In this document: in pieces, positions 1 through 9,149 of the stretch
Position numbering within the stretch: position 1 is the stretch's first letter
Layout of the letters: each line of letters starts with the position of its first letter
Origin: CAYYFX01 sp964571855
GTDB lineage: Bacteria; ARS69
Assembly (NCBI GenBank): GCA_964571855.1
Contig: CAZNDO010000002.1
Location: forward strand, 1 to 64,000
Reading direction: 5' to 3'
DNA length: 64,000 bases
Made by a program: the position numbers and the translations under genes
The notes under the pieces: model-generated
Told to the model about the DNA's origin: nothing
Database searches by the model: none
The model's input: the letters and a program-made list of their open reading frames with translations, nothing else

Positions 1-40
1 CTCGAACGCCCGCGAGCGAGGCACCGGGGCACCCGGCCCG

Positions 41-64
41 TCCGGTCCGTCCGGTCCGTCCGGT
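41..64. repeat. short 9-bp tandem repeat
   Basis: The unit TCCGGTCCG is repeated about 2.7 times in an otherwise featureless GC-rich stretch at the window edge. I see no coding potential or promoter in bases 1-164. It is probably a low-complexity expansion. Confidence 0.5.
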
Positions 65-164
65 TCCCCGTCTCGACGCCCCGCCCGCGGGCCTCGCCCG
101 CCTCGCTCCGCCGTTCCTTTCGGAGGACTGGTTCCACCGCCCGCCGCCGGCTGGCGCGAGGGCC

Positions 165-317
165 AGGCCGTGGTTCGGAGATTGTGGAAGGCACGTCGGA
201 ACGAGAATAGAGACAATGGCTTGAGGTGATCACTTCAAGTTCTGGAAGTGATCGGGCGGAATCGGCGACGGCCCAACGGCTTCGGCCCGGGCGTCCACAA
301 TCTCCGCGCCACGGCCT
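165..317. repeat. 153-bp element bounded by 23-bp inverted repeats
   Basis: Bases 165-187 and 295-317 are inverted repeats matching at 21 of 23 positions, with one TT/CG difference in the middle. The right arm ends one base before the lptG stop codon. The 107-bp interior is less GC-rich than its surroundings and holds a separate near-palindrome at 220-239. No target-site duplication is obvious and the interior has no credible gene. It could be a MITE-like element or a long-range stem in the lptG 3' UTR. The sequence match is seen directly; the nature of the element is open. Confidence 0.6.
220..253. promoter_or_regulatory. operator-like palindrome plus extra half-site
   Basis: Bases 220-239 form a 20-bp dyad (TTGAGGTGATCACTTCAA at its core) with one mismatched pair. 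A third copy of the half-site, GAAGTGATC, follows at 245-253. Such an arrangement resembles a dimer-binding operator with an extra half-site, but no promoter or gene start is seen beside it. Confidence 0.35.
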
Positions 318-318
318 T

Positions 319-1398
319 CTACTTGCGGGATTTCCAGAGGCCGACGGCGCCCAGGGCGGTGAAGACGGCGTTCGGGAGCCACGCGGCCAGCCACGGGGGC
401 AGCGCCCCGCTCAGGCCGTACGTTTGTCCCACGCGGAGCAGGATGTAGTAGCCGAAGCCCACCAGCATCGCAAGGCCGAAGCCCAGCGCGTGGCCGCCGC
501 GTCGGATCGCGCCGGCGAGGGGGGCGCCCAGGAGGATCACCACGAAGGCCGCGAAGGGGAAGGCCCAGCGGCCCTGGGCTTCCACGCGCAGCCGGAGCGG
601 GTCGCCGCCCGACGATTCCGTGCGGCGGGCGTGGTCGTGGAGCTCGGCCAGCGTCATCTCGTCCGGCTCGCCGGCCACCTGCAGGAAGTCGCGCGGGGTC
701 TCGCGGATCTCGGGGAACACGCGCTCCCCGAAGTGCTCCACGCGGGGAGGACCGTCGGCCGTGAACGTGCGGAGGTAGCCGTCGCGGAAGATCCAGCGGC
801 CCGCCTCCCAGTCGGCCCGGCGCGCGTCGATGCGCTGCTGCAGCGTGCCCTCGGCGAACTGCTGCACCACCACCTCCTCCATGCGGCCGTCGTCGCCGTC
901 GTACCGGCGGATGAGGAAGAGGCGCCCGCCGGTGCCCAGGTAGTTCAGGTCGCGGCGCGACGAGCCGGTCAGGCGGGGGCGCTCCTTGATCTCGTGGTCC
1001 CAGATCTCGTTCGCGGAGCGCGTGCCGCGCGGGGCGAGTTCCGTGGAGAACACGAGGCCGGCGGCCGCGAGCAGCACGCCGGCCCCGAGCAGCGGGGTCA
1101 GGATCCGGTACAGGCTCACGCCCGCGGACGTCATGGCCACGAGCTCGTGCCTTCGCGCCATCCCGCCGAGGGAGAACAGCACCGCGAGCAGCGTGGCGAT
1201 GGGGAGGATCACCGACACGAGGAACGGCATCGTGGCGAGGTAGTACTGCAGCACGACGGACAGGGCCACGTGGTGGTCCAGGAAGGTGTCCAGCCGCTCG
1301 AACAGGTCCACGATGATCGCGACGACGAGGAACGCGCCGAGCGCGCCGCCGAGCGCGAACGCGAACTTGCGCAGCACGTAGCGGTCCAGGAGCCTCAC
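319..1398 (-). CDS. lptG: LptG-like LPS export permease subunit
   Basis: This is a 359-residue inner-membrane protein of the LptF/LptG (YjgP/YjgQ) family. With LptB it forms the ABC transporter that extracts lipopolysaccharide from the inner membrane and feeds the Lpt bridge. Membrane segments lie at about residues 12-35, 55-80 and 98-118, followed by a periplasmic beta-jellyroll part and three C-terminal segments ending in WKSRK. The N-terminal half contains DLFERLDTFLDH, which is typical of LptG. It starts with GTG inside the stop of the upstream lptF (GTGA overlap), so the two subunits are translationally coupled. Assignment as LptG rather than a second LptF rests on gene order and this motif. 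Confidence 0.85.
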   Translation of the reverse strand: MRLLDRYVLRKFAFALGGALGAFLVVAIIVDLFERLDTFLDHHVALSVVLQYYLATMPFLVSVILPIATLLAVLFSLGGMARRHELVAMTSAGVSLYRILTPLLGAGVLLAAAGLVFSTELAPRGTRSANEIWDHEIKERPRLTGSSRRDLNYLGTGGRLFLIRRYDGDDGRMEEVVVQQFAEGTLQQRIDARRADWEAGRWIFRDGYLRTFTADGPPRVEHFGERVFPEIRETPRDFLQVAGEPDEMTLAELHDHARRTESSGGDPLRLRVEAQGRWAFPFAAFVVILLGAPLAGAIRRGGHALGFGLAMLVGFGYYILLRVGQTYGLSGALPPWLAAWLPNAVFTALGAVGLWKSRK

Positions 1399-2702
1399 GC
1401 GGCGCGTCTCCGCGCCGCCCAGCGCGCGTCGCGGCGGAGCACGAGGTACAGCCCGATCCCGCCCAGGAGCACGTTGATGGCCCACATCCCGACGGCGGGC
1501 GGGACGATCCCGCGGTCCCCCAGCTTCTCCCCGCCGAGCGAGGCCATGTAGTACAGGAGGAAGAACAGGAAGGAGAGCGCGCCGCCCACGCCGAGGCTGC
1601 CCCGGCGCACGCGTGCGCCCAGCGGCGCCCCGACCAGCACGAACACGAGGCAGGCCACGGGGAACGCCCACTTCTTGTGGATCTCCACCAGGTACCGCCG
1701 CGCCTCGAGATCCTTGCGGTCGATCCTCCGCTCCGTGCTGCGCACGCTCCGCAGCAGGACGCGCGCCCGCGTCGAGAAGTCCGCGGGACGCACCAGGGTC
1801 CCTTCCGCCAGCGCGCCGCGCAGGGCGTTGCGCAGCTCGTCCGTCGCGCCGCGCACGCCCGCGGCCGCCGAGTCCGCCTCCGCCGCCCGCTCCGCGTCCA
1901 ACTCCGCCACCCGCCGCCGCATCTCCCCGATGGGCAGCTCCCGGTCCCCGCGGGACGACGCCTCCCGCCGCTCCAGCCGCGTCCCGAGCCCGTCGAAGAT
2001 GAGGTTGTGCGTGTCGAACTGGAGCAGGAAGTAGTTGCCCGGCTCGTCGGGGTCCACCTCGTGCATCTCGCCGTCGTGCAGGCGGATCACGAGGCGGTCC
2101 CCGCGGTCCTCCCACACCAGCTCGCCCCACGGCGCGTGGATGGTGCGCACGGGCTCCTTCGGGTCCAGCGCGTACGCGGTGACGTCCCGGACCAGGTTCC
2201 GCTCGTCGTCGACCTCGCGGACGAGCAGCGAGTACCCCTCGAAGTCGTCCATGAAGACGCCCTCGCGGATGGCGATCGTGGGGCGCATCTTGTGGATGTC
2301 CGCCGTGAGGGCCTTCAACCGGAAGTTCGCCTCGGGCAGCACCCGGTCGTTGTACACCACGAGGGCTGCGGTCAGAATGGCCGCGGCCGCGAGGACCGGG
2401 GTGATCGTCCGCAGGAAGGACACGCCGGCCGCGTGGATGGCGTCCAGCTCGGCGTCCTGCGACAACCGCCCGAAGGCCACCACCACGGCCACCAGCACGG
2501 CCATCGGGAAGGTCAGGGCCAGGATCCAGCCCAGGGACAGGGCGAAGGTCTCGGCGATGGTGAGGGGGTCCAGGTTCCGGGAGGCGAAGAGCCCCAGGAA
2601 GTCCACCAGGACCCGCATCACGAAGAGGAAGGTGATGGTGAGGGCGGCGAAGAGGAAGGGCCCGGCGTGGCGCGCCAGGACGTAGCGATCCAGGATACGC
2701 AT
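1395..2702 (-). CDS. lptF: LptF-like LPS export permease subunit
   Basis: A 435-residue partner of LptG with the same architecture: three N-terminal membrane segments (about residues 12-33, 58-85, 100-120), a long periplasmic region, and three C-terminal segments around residues 335-425. The periplasmic part includes an Ala/Glu/Arg-rich helical insertion near residues 245-300, making it longer than LptG. ATG at 2702 was chosen because MRILDRYVL matches the family N-terminus and a promoter lies about 40 bp upstream. A longer in-frame extension to 2882 would run through the divergent sprA promoter and is rejected. First gene of a two-gene operon. Confidence 0.85.
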   Translation of the reverse strand: MRILDRYVLARHAGPFLFAALTITFLFVMRVLVDFLGLFASRNLDPLTIAETFALSLGWILALTFPMAVLVAVVVAFGRLSQDAELDAIHAAGVSFLRTITPVLAAAAILTAALVVYNDRVLPEANFRLKALTADIHKMRPTIAIREGVFMDDFEGYSLLVREVDDERNLVRDVTAYALDPKEPVRTIHAPWGELVWEDRGDRLVIRLHDGEMHEVDPDEPGNYFLLQFDTHNLIFDGLGTRLERREASSRGDRELPIGEMRRRVAELDAERAAEADSAAAGVRGATDELRNALRGALAEGTLVRPADFSTRARVLLRSVRSTERRIDRKDLEARRYLVEIHKKWAFPVACLVFVLVGAPLGARVRRGSLGVGGALSFLFFLLYYMASLGGEKLGDRGIVPPAVGMWAINVLLGGIGLYLVLRRDARWAARRRAA

Positions 2703-2742
2703 CGTGGTCCCGTCCCCGTCCCGGTCCCGGCCGTTGGCCGCC

Positions 2743-2771
2743 ATCGTAGCGGAGGCCCCGCGGAGCGACAA
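2743..2771 (-). promoter_or_regulatory. sigma-70-type promoter for lptFG
   Basis: On the minus strand TTGTCG and TACGAT are separated by exactly 17 bp. The predicted transcript would start about 35 bp upstream of the lptF ATG. The promoter is back-to-back with the sprA promoter. Confidence 0.5.
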
Positions 2772-2795
2772 GCCGACGGTGCCCCCGGCGGTTTC

Positions 2796-2824
2796 TTGAC
2801 ACTTGAACGCGGTCGCACTTAAGT
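2796..2824 (+). promoter_or_regulatory. sigma-70-type promoter for sprA
   Basis: TTGACA is followed after 17 bp by TTAAGT, giving a leader of about 50 nt before the sprA ATG. A consensus -35 box in a roughly 70 % GC background is informative. Confidence 0.6.
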
Positions 2825-2880
2825 TGTTTCGACGCTTGACGTTCCCGGACGGCCCCGCCCGGCCCCGCCCGCGAGAAACC

Positions 2881-5800
2881 ATGGGGGAAGCACAGCACAG
2901 GCCGCGGGGTCGCCCCGGCCCTCCGGCCTGCTCCGGCCCTCCGGGCGCGCGCGTCTGCGCGGCGCTCGCGTTCCTGCTGGCAGCCCTGCTCGCGCCGTCC
3001 GAGGCCCGCGCGGACTACCGGAACCCCCGGCTCGCCGGCGAGCGGTTCTGGGTGCCGTCGCTGGCCCGGCCCATGGACACCCTGGTCAGCCTGGCACCCA
3101 CCACCTCCGGCGGCCGGCTTCGCATCCCCGACAACGTCGTCCGCGAGGCGGTCGAGGTGGACCCGGACCGCGGGATCGTGCGCGTGGAGCAGCTCGCCGG
3201 CGACGCCCCGGTGGCCCCCGTGTGGCTGGAGGACCTGGCCGGCGCGGCCCGCGCCCAGGCGCAGGTGGCCGCCGCCCGGAGCTGGCGCGACGCGATCCGG
3301 AAGAAGGCCACCGAGCGCGACGCGAAGCGCGCCACGGACGTGGTCTCCATCGAGCTGCCCGTGGACTTCCCGGATGCGGTGGCGCGCGCCATCGGCCAGG
3401 GCGCGCGGCTCAACCTCAGCGGCTCCGAGCGCATCACGTTCTCCGGCACGTCCACGATCCTGGAGGGCGGGCCGCAGTTCGAGTCCGGCAACCCGTCCAT
3501 CTTCCCGGACCTGGACATCAAGCAGCAGCTCCGGCTGAACCTCGACGGCACGATCGGCGAGAAGATCCACGTGCTCGTGAACCACGACAGCGAGGTGAGC
3601 ACGTCCTTCGACAACAAGATCCAGCTCCGGTACGACGGCGACGAGGACGAGGTCATCCAGAAGATCGAGATGGGCAACACGGACCTCTCGCTGCCGGGCT
3701 CGGAGTTCCTCAGCTTCCGGAAATCGCAGCAGGGCCTGTTCGGCGCGAAGGCCATCGCGAAGCTCGGCGCGCTGGACCTCACCGCCATCGCGTCCAAGCA
3801 GGAAGGGCAGGTGGCGTCGCAGACGTTCGTGGGCCAGGCGCGCAGGGACTCCGTGGTGATCCGGGACTACGAGTTCGTGAAGCGCACCTACTACTGGGTG
3901 GCGCCGCCGCTGGAGCTGGCGCAGACGTCCGGCGCGGACGGCGTGGGCGTCCTGCCGATCCGCCAGGTGGACGTCTTCCTGGACGACAAGAACCCGGTCA
4001 ACGACATCGTGGACCTGGCGCGGATCGGCTTCGCTTACGTGGATCCGGAGACCGGGACGGCCACGGACTCCGTCGGCGTCGTTCGCGGCACGTACCACCG
4101 GCTCACGGAGAACCAGGACTACCGCTTCGACCGCGCCACCGGCGTCCTCACCATGGAGCGATCCGTCTCCCGGGAGCACACGCTCGCCGTGCAGTACACG
4201 CGGGACGACGGGCTGGTGGTGGGCGTCGTGGCGGACACGCTGGCGCTGCAACTCCTCTCGCCGCCGGAGCGGGACCTGTACGACGACGCGAAGGGCTTCC
4301 GGCCGCTGCGCGTCCTCGAGCAGAAGAACGTGTACTCGATCGGCGCGCGCAACATCAACCCGGACAGCTTCGAGATGGTGATCCGGAAGCGCGCGTCCTC
4401 CGCGGGACTGCAGGACGACGACGCGCAGGAGGACCCGGCGGACCCGACCCGCAACCTGGAGTACGTGCGCCTCTTGGGCCTGGACTACAAGGGCGTCTCC
4501 ACCGCGGATCCGGACCTCAAGGTGGAGCCGGAGTTCGTGGACTTCGAGGACGGGACCGTGACCTTCCCGAACCTCACGCCGTTCGCGCCCGACTCGTCCG
4601 TATTCGGCGGCATCCCGGTGAACGTGATCGTGGATCCGTCCCTCGTGCCGACGGGCCGCAGCACCGACCCCGTGCCGCTACGCGAGTACAACTCCGGGCT
4701 GTACGAGCTGGAGCCGGACGACCTGATCAACCGGGAGAAGTACCTGCTCGCCGTGCAGTTCACCACGCCCACGCCCTCCTACAACCTGAACCGGTTCAAC
4801 ATCCTGGAGGGCTCCGAGACCGTGCGGCTGGACGGGCGCACACTGCAGCGGGGCACGGACTACGACATCGACTACGAGCTGGGCATCCTCACGTTCCGCA
4901 CGGCGGACGCGAACAAGCCGGACGCGCGCATCGAGGTGGACTTCCAGTACGTGCCGCTCTTCGGACAGGCGAAGGAGTCCCTCGTGGGCATGTCCGGCAC
5001 GTACAACTTCGCGGAGCGCACGCGGCTCAGCTCGTCGTGGCTGTTCTACAGCCGCTCCACGCCGGAGGAGCGGCCGAAGCTGGGGCAGGAGCCGTCGCGG
5101 ATCGTCGTGGGCAACGTGTACGGGCAGTGGGCGGCGAACCCGGGCCTGCTCACGGACCTCGTGAACGCCATCCCGCTCGTGCGCTCGGAGAGCGAGTCCG
5201 AGGTGCAGATCCAGGGCGAGGCGGCGGTGTCGCTGCCGAACCCGAACACGAAGAACGAGATCTACATCGACGACATGGAAGGCGTGGAGGACTCCCGCGA
5301 GCTGCCGCTCACGCGCGGTCTCTGGGTGCCGGCCTCGGAGCCCTCCGGTCCCGGTCCCACGGTGGACCACCCGGACCTGGACAAGGCCACGCCGCAGATC
5401 CGCCCGCACCCGTTCAACTGGTACAACCCGGAGAACGCGGTGCGCCGTCGCGACGTGTTCGTGGAGTTGTCCGACGAGCAGCAGGGGCAGGACTTCCTGC
5501 AGGTGATGGAGCTGCGCACGCGCGTGGGATCGCCGGACTCGCTCGGCTGGCTCGGCGTCATGCGCAACCTCTCCACGGTGGGGGAGGACTTCTCCGAGAA
5601 GAAGTTCCTGGAGGTGTGGATCAACGACTTCGGCCGCAACGAGGGCCGGATGGTCGTGGACCTCGGCGAGATCAGCGAGGACTTCCACGTGCGCTCGAAC
5701 GACAACCCGGCCTTCCCGCAGAAGGGTCGCGGGTTCCTGGACACCGAGGACTTCAACCCGTACGACGGCGAGCTGACCGTGAGCGCCGAGGACTTCGGGT

Positions 5801-8800
5801 TGGACAACGTCCGCGGCGCGGACGGGAGCGCGGTGGCGTTCGACGACGGCGACGACGACTTCCGCTTCAACCGGTCGGACCCGGAGTCCCTGCGGTACCA
5901 GGACATCAACAACTACGAGGGCAACAGCCTGCTCGACACGGAGGACCTGGACGGCGACAACCTGCTGGACACGGACGACGTGTACGCCTCGTACGTGCTG
6001 GACCTCGCGGACACCGTGGTGGACGAGACCGGCTACCTGGTCCAGACGAACTTCGACCCCGTGGCCCGCCCCGGGAACCACTGGCGGCTGTTCCGGATCC
6101 CGCTGGACGCGGGCGAGGCGGTGGGCGGCGTGCCGCGGCGCCGCTCCGTGAAGTACGTGCGGCTCTGGTTCGACGGCGTGGCCGGCACGTCCGGGGCGAA
6201 GTTCCAGATCGCGAGCGTGGAGATCAAGGGCGCGTCGTGGCTGGAGGAGAAGCAGACGATCAACGCCACCGGCCTCCCGGTGGAGCCGGAGTCCGCGATC
6301 GGGACGTTCACGGTCAGCACGGCGGACAACAAGGAGAACCTGTTCTACTTCCCGCCCTTCGACCCGGGAGAGGACGCGAACAACGAGCAGCGGCGGGAGC
6401 AGGCGCTCGTGATGGAGTACGACATGATCCCGTCGCTCGGGGACGCGTCGCGGCCCGACGAGCAGGGGCGGCAGGGCTCCGCGTACCGGGAGATCCTGGA
6501 CACCGGAAACGGCGCCAACCAGGACTTCACGCAGTACGAGAGCATGAGCCTGTACTTCCGCGACGGCATCTGGGACCGCGGCGGCAACGTGCGCGACCGC
6601 TACCGGGGCGACGTGGACCTCGTGAACGGCTCGACCGGCACGTTCTTCCTGCGCTTCGGGCCGGACACCACGAACTTCTACGAGTTCTCGACCACGCGGC
6701 TGCCCGGCCAGGGCGCGGACTCCGGGTGGCGCGAGGTCTTCATCGAGCTGAACAGGCTGGCGGAGCTGAAGCTGGACCCGCCGCAGCGCCAGGTGATGGT
6801 GGAGGGCGTGGCGGTGGACTACCGCTCCACGGTCGTGGACGGGGACACGCTGGCGGTGTACGGCCAGCCGTCCTTGTCGCGCGTGCGCCGGCTGACGCTC
6901 GGCGTGAAGGGGGATGATCCGGCGGCGGCGGCCATCCAGGGCGAGATCTGGGTGGACGAGATCCGGCTCCGCTCGGTGCTGAAGGACCCCGGGTGGGCGT
7001 CCCGCGTCTCCGGCAGCGCGCGGCTGGCGGACTTCGCCACCGTGGACGCCGGCGCGCGGCGCGTGGACTCGGAGTTCCGGCGCATCGAGGGCGCGCGCAG
7101 CGGCACGAACGAGATGTCCTGGAACGTCCGCGGGGACGTGAAGCTCAACAAGTTCTTCGACGGGCGCGGGATCTCGCTGCCGGTGACGGCGGAGTACGCC
7201 AGCTCGGACCAGACCCCGCGCCTGTTCCCGAACTCGGACATCGTGCTCGAGCAGGAGGACGACAAGGCGGCGGCGCGCACGACGACGCGCCGGAACTCCA
7301 TCTCGTCGCGCTTCGCGAAGACCCGTCCCTCGCAGAGCGGGTGGCTGCGCTACACGCTGGACAACTTCACGCTGAGCGTCTCGGACGCGAACAACCGGAG
7401 CACGAGCCCCTTCGTGACCACGAGCAGCGACGCCACGACGGGCCAGGCCACGTACAACCTGAACCCGGGTGCCGGGCGCACGCTCCGGCTGCTCAAGCGG
7501 TTCGACCTGTCGTACTTCCCGACCGTGCGGCTCGGCATGAACGGGGCGCTGAACGTGTCCCGGTCCTCGGACGTGGAGACGGACGTGGCGGGGAACCGCA
7601 CGGTGAACCCGCGCGCGCCCGTGCGGACGCGGTCCCTGGACGGGACCCTGGCCGTCCAGTGGGATCCGCTGCGCTCGAACACGTTCGACACGTCCTTCCG
7701 CTTCAACAAGAAGCAGGACCTGGACCTGCGCGAGAACGTGTCCATGTTCGAGAGCTTCAAGCGCGGCGGCCGCGAGCTGAACCGCGACCAGGGATTCCGG
7801 GCGTCCTGGCGGCCGAGCCTGAAGAACATCCTGCGCCCGGTGCTGAGCTACGACACGAACTACGTGGAGGACCAGAGCCCGACCGTGCAGCCGCCGGATC
7901 TCGCGTCGCGGGCGGACTCGCTGGGCGGGCCGATCCGCGTGCTCCGCGTCCAGAACACGGCCACGCGCGACCTCTCGGCGTCCCTGAACCTGCGCGCGCT
8001 GTTCGGGTCCCCGGGGCCGAGCCGGCAGCCGCGCCGCCCGCACGGCGGCGACGACGCCGGCGGCGGCCGGGGCGGTACGGACACGGAGGGCGGCGACGCG
8101 GAGCGGCCGCCGGAGGAGCGGGAGGAGGAGGACACCACGTCGGCGTGGGAGGATCTCCGGGGCGGCGCCGCGCGGTTCTTCGGCATCATGAACGACATCC
8201 GCGGCTCGTACACGGACCGGCGCTCGTCGCGGTACAGCCGCGTGCGGGACCGGCCGGACCTCAAGTACCAGCTCGGGTTCGGCCGCTTCGACCTGGGGCT
8301 GATCGAGCCCGTGGCGGGGACGACGTCCAACCTCATCGAGGACAACACGGACGTGTCCTGGGCCTCCAAGCTGGACACGTCGCTGCAGCCGACGTCCGGC
8401 GTGGTGGTGGACCTGGGATGGACGCGCTCCACCGCGCGCTCCATCCTGAGCGGATCGCGTTCGAAGACGGACGACGTGACGTGGCCGGACGTGGCGCTGG
8501 CCCTCGACGGACTGGAGCGGCGCGGCCCGCTGAAGAAGTGGGCGAAGACGTCGTCGTTGAACTCGGCGTTCCGGAAGAACACGCGCCGTAACGGCCGGCT
8601 GCCGCCCCTGGACGAGCCGCTGCCGCCGGACCGGCCGTGGTACGACACCGAGACCGTGCGCCGGGAGTGGGCGCCGTTCCTCTCCTGGAGCACGGCCTGG
8701 CAGTCCGGGCTGAACACGACCATCTCGCACAACCGCTCCACGACGACGGACGAGTCGGAGTTCAACCAGGTCATCTCGCGCAGCGAGACCGAGTCGAGGA

Positions 8801-9135
8801 GCTACCGGCTGACGGGCCGGTACAACTTCCAGGCGGCGAAGGGGATCTGGTTCCTGGGGAAGCGGCTGCGGTTCAAGAGCGACCTGACGCTGAACATGGA
8901 CATCGACCGGTCCGAGGACCTGACGCGGGAGCTGGAGCTGCGGCCGAACGGGACGTCCACGTCCACGGTGCGCAGCCACCGCAAGGCGTTCAGCGTGAAG
9001 CCGCGCGCCACGTACAACTTCTCGCGCAAGGTGCAGGGATCGATGGACATCTCGTACAGCAAGAGCAAGGACATCCGCCTCGACCGCTCCGAGACGATCG
9101 TGGGCGTGTCGCTCGAGGCGCTCATCAAGTTCTGA
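2881..9135 (+). CDS. sprA: SprA-family type 9 secretion outer-membrane translocon
   Basis: A 2,084-residue exported protein resembling SprA, the giant beta-barrel through which the type 9 secretion system passes its substrates. A signal peptide (hydrophobic ALAFLLAALLAP, then SEARA) is cleaved near residue 44. Family-like features are the repeated Asp/Asn-rich beta segments, the IYIDDMEGVEDSRELPLTRG block around residues 797-816 (known SprA proteins have a comparable DDFEGS motif), and a beta-rich C-terminal half ending in Phe as outer-membrane barrels do. A disordered Gly/Glu/Asp-rich insert lies at about residues 1715-1760. Bacteroidota homologues are about 2,300-2,500 residues. ATG 2881 gives the signal peptide; an in-frame ATG at 2803 overlaps the promoter. 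An M28 lipoprotein gene follows 14 bp downstream. Confidence 0.82.
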   Translation: MGEAQHRPRGRPGPPACSGPPGARVCAALAFLLAALLAPSEARADYRNPRLAGERFWVPSLARPMDTLVSLAPTTSGGRLRIPDNVVREAVEVDPDRGIVRVEQLAGDAPVAPVWLEDLAGAARAQAQVAAARSWRDAIRKKATERDAKRATDVVSIELPVDFPDAVARAIGQGARLNLSGSERITFSGTSTILEGGPQFESGNPSIFPDLDIKQQLRLNLDGTIGEKIHVLVNHDSEVSTSFDNKIQLRYDGDEDEVIQKIEMGNTDLSLPGSEFLSFRKSQQGLFGAKAIAKLGALDLTAIASKQEGQVASQTFVGQARRDSVVIRDYEFVKRTYYWVAPPLELAQTSGADGVGVLPIRQVDVFLDDKNPVNDIVDLARIGFAYVDPETGTATDSVGVVRGTYHRLTENQDYRFDRATGVLTMERSVSREHTLAVQYTRDDGLVVGVVADTLALQLLSPPERDLYDDAKGFRPLRVLEQKNVYSIGARNINPDSFEMVIRKRASSAGLQDDDAQEDPADPTRNLEYVRLLGLDYKGVSTADPDLKVEPEFVDFEDGTVTFPNLTPFAPDSSVFGGIPVNVIVDPSLVPTGRSTDPVPLREYNSGLYELEPDDLINREKYLLAVQFTTPTPSYNLNRFNILEGSETVRLDGRTLQRGTDYDIDYELGILTFRTADANKPDARIEVDFQYVPLFGQAKESLVGMSGTYNFAERTRLSSSWLFYSRSTPEERPKLGQEPSRIVVGNVYGQWAANPGLLTDLVNAIPLVRSESESEVQIQGEAAVSLPNPNTKNEIYIDDMEGVEDSRELPLTRGLWVPASEPSGPGPTVDHPDLDKATPQIRPHPFNWYNPENAVRRRDVFVELSDEQQGQDFLQVMELRTRVGSPDSLGWLGVMRNLSTVGEDFSEKKFLEVWINDFGRNEGRMVVDLGEISEDFHVRSNDNPAFPQKGRGFLDTEDFNPYDGELTVSAEDFGLDNVRGADGSAVAFDDGDDDFRFNRSDPESLRYQDINNYEGNSLLDTEDLDGDNLLDTDDVYASYVLDLADTVVDETGYLVQTNFDPVARPGNHWRLFRIPLDAGEAVGGVPRRRSVKYVRLWFDGVAGTSGAKFQIASVEIKGASWLEEKQTINATGLPVEPESAIGTFTVSTADNKENLFYFPPFDPGEDANNEQRREQALVMEYDMIPSLGDASRPDEQGRQGSAYREILDTGNGANQDFTQYESMSLYFRDGIWDRGGNVRDRYRGDVDLVNGSTGTFFLRFGPDTTNFYEFSTTRLPGQGADSGWREVFIELNRLAELKLDPPQRQVMVEGVAVDYRSTVVDGDTLAVYGQPSLSRVRRLTLGVKGDDPAAAAIQGEIWVDEIRLRSVLKDPGWASRVSGSARLADFATVDAGARRVDSEFRRIEGARSGTNEMSWNVRGDVKLNKFFDGRGISLPVTAEYASSDQTPRLFPNSDIVLEQEDDKAAARTTTRRNSISSRFAKTRPSQSGWLRYTLDNFTLSVSDANNRSTSPFVTTSSDATTGQATYNLNPGAGRTLRLLKRFDLSYFPTVRLGMNGALNVSRSSDVETDVAGNRTVNPRAPVRTRSLDGTLAVQWDPLRSNTFDTSFRFNKKQDLDLRENVSMFESFKRGGRELNRDQGFRASWRPSLKNILRPVLSYDTNYVEDQSPTVQPPDLASRADSLGGPIRVLRVQNTATRDLSASLNLRALFGSPGPSRQPRRPHGGDDAGGGRGGTDTEGGDAERPPEEREEEDTTSAWEDLRGGAARFFGIMNDIRGSYTDRRSSRYSRVRDRPDLKYQLGFGRFDLGLIEPVAGTTSNLIEDNTDVSWASKLDTSLQPTSGVVVDLGWTRSTARSILSGSRSKTDDVTWPDVALALDGLERRGPLKKWAKTSSLNSAFRKNTRRNGRLPPLDEPLPPDRPWYDTETVRREWAPFLSWSTAWQSGLNTTISHNRSTTTDESEFNQVISRSETESRSYRLTGRYNFQAAKGIWFLGKRLRFKSDLTLNMDIDRSEDLTRELELRPNGTSTSTVRSHRKAFSVKPRATYNFSRKVQGSMDISYSKSKDIRLDRSETIVGVSLEALIKF

Positions 9136-9149
9136 CGGGGGAGGCGCGG

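Noticed and set aside
226..1551. Plus-strand 441-codon frame over lptG
   Set aside because: Antisense to lptG with no ribosome-binding site; the translation is Glu/His/Arg-rich low complexity.
319..4251. A 1,310-codon minus-strand open frame spanning lptG, lptF and part of sprA
   Set aside because: Only its last 359 codons are lptG. The rest is antisense shadow over lptF and sprA in another frame, with His/Arg/Gly-rich low-complexity translation.
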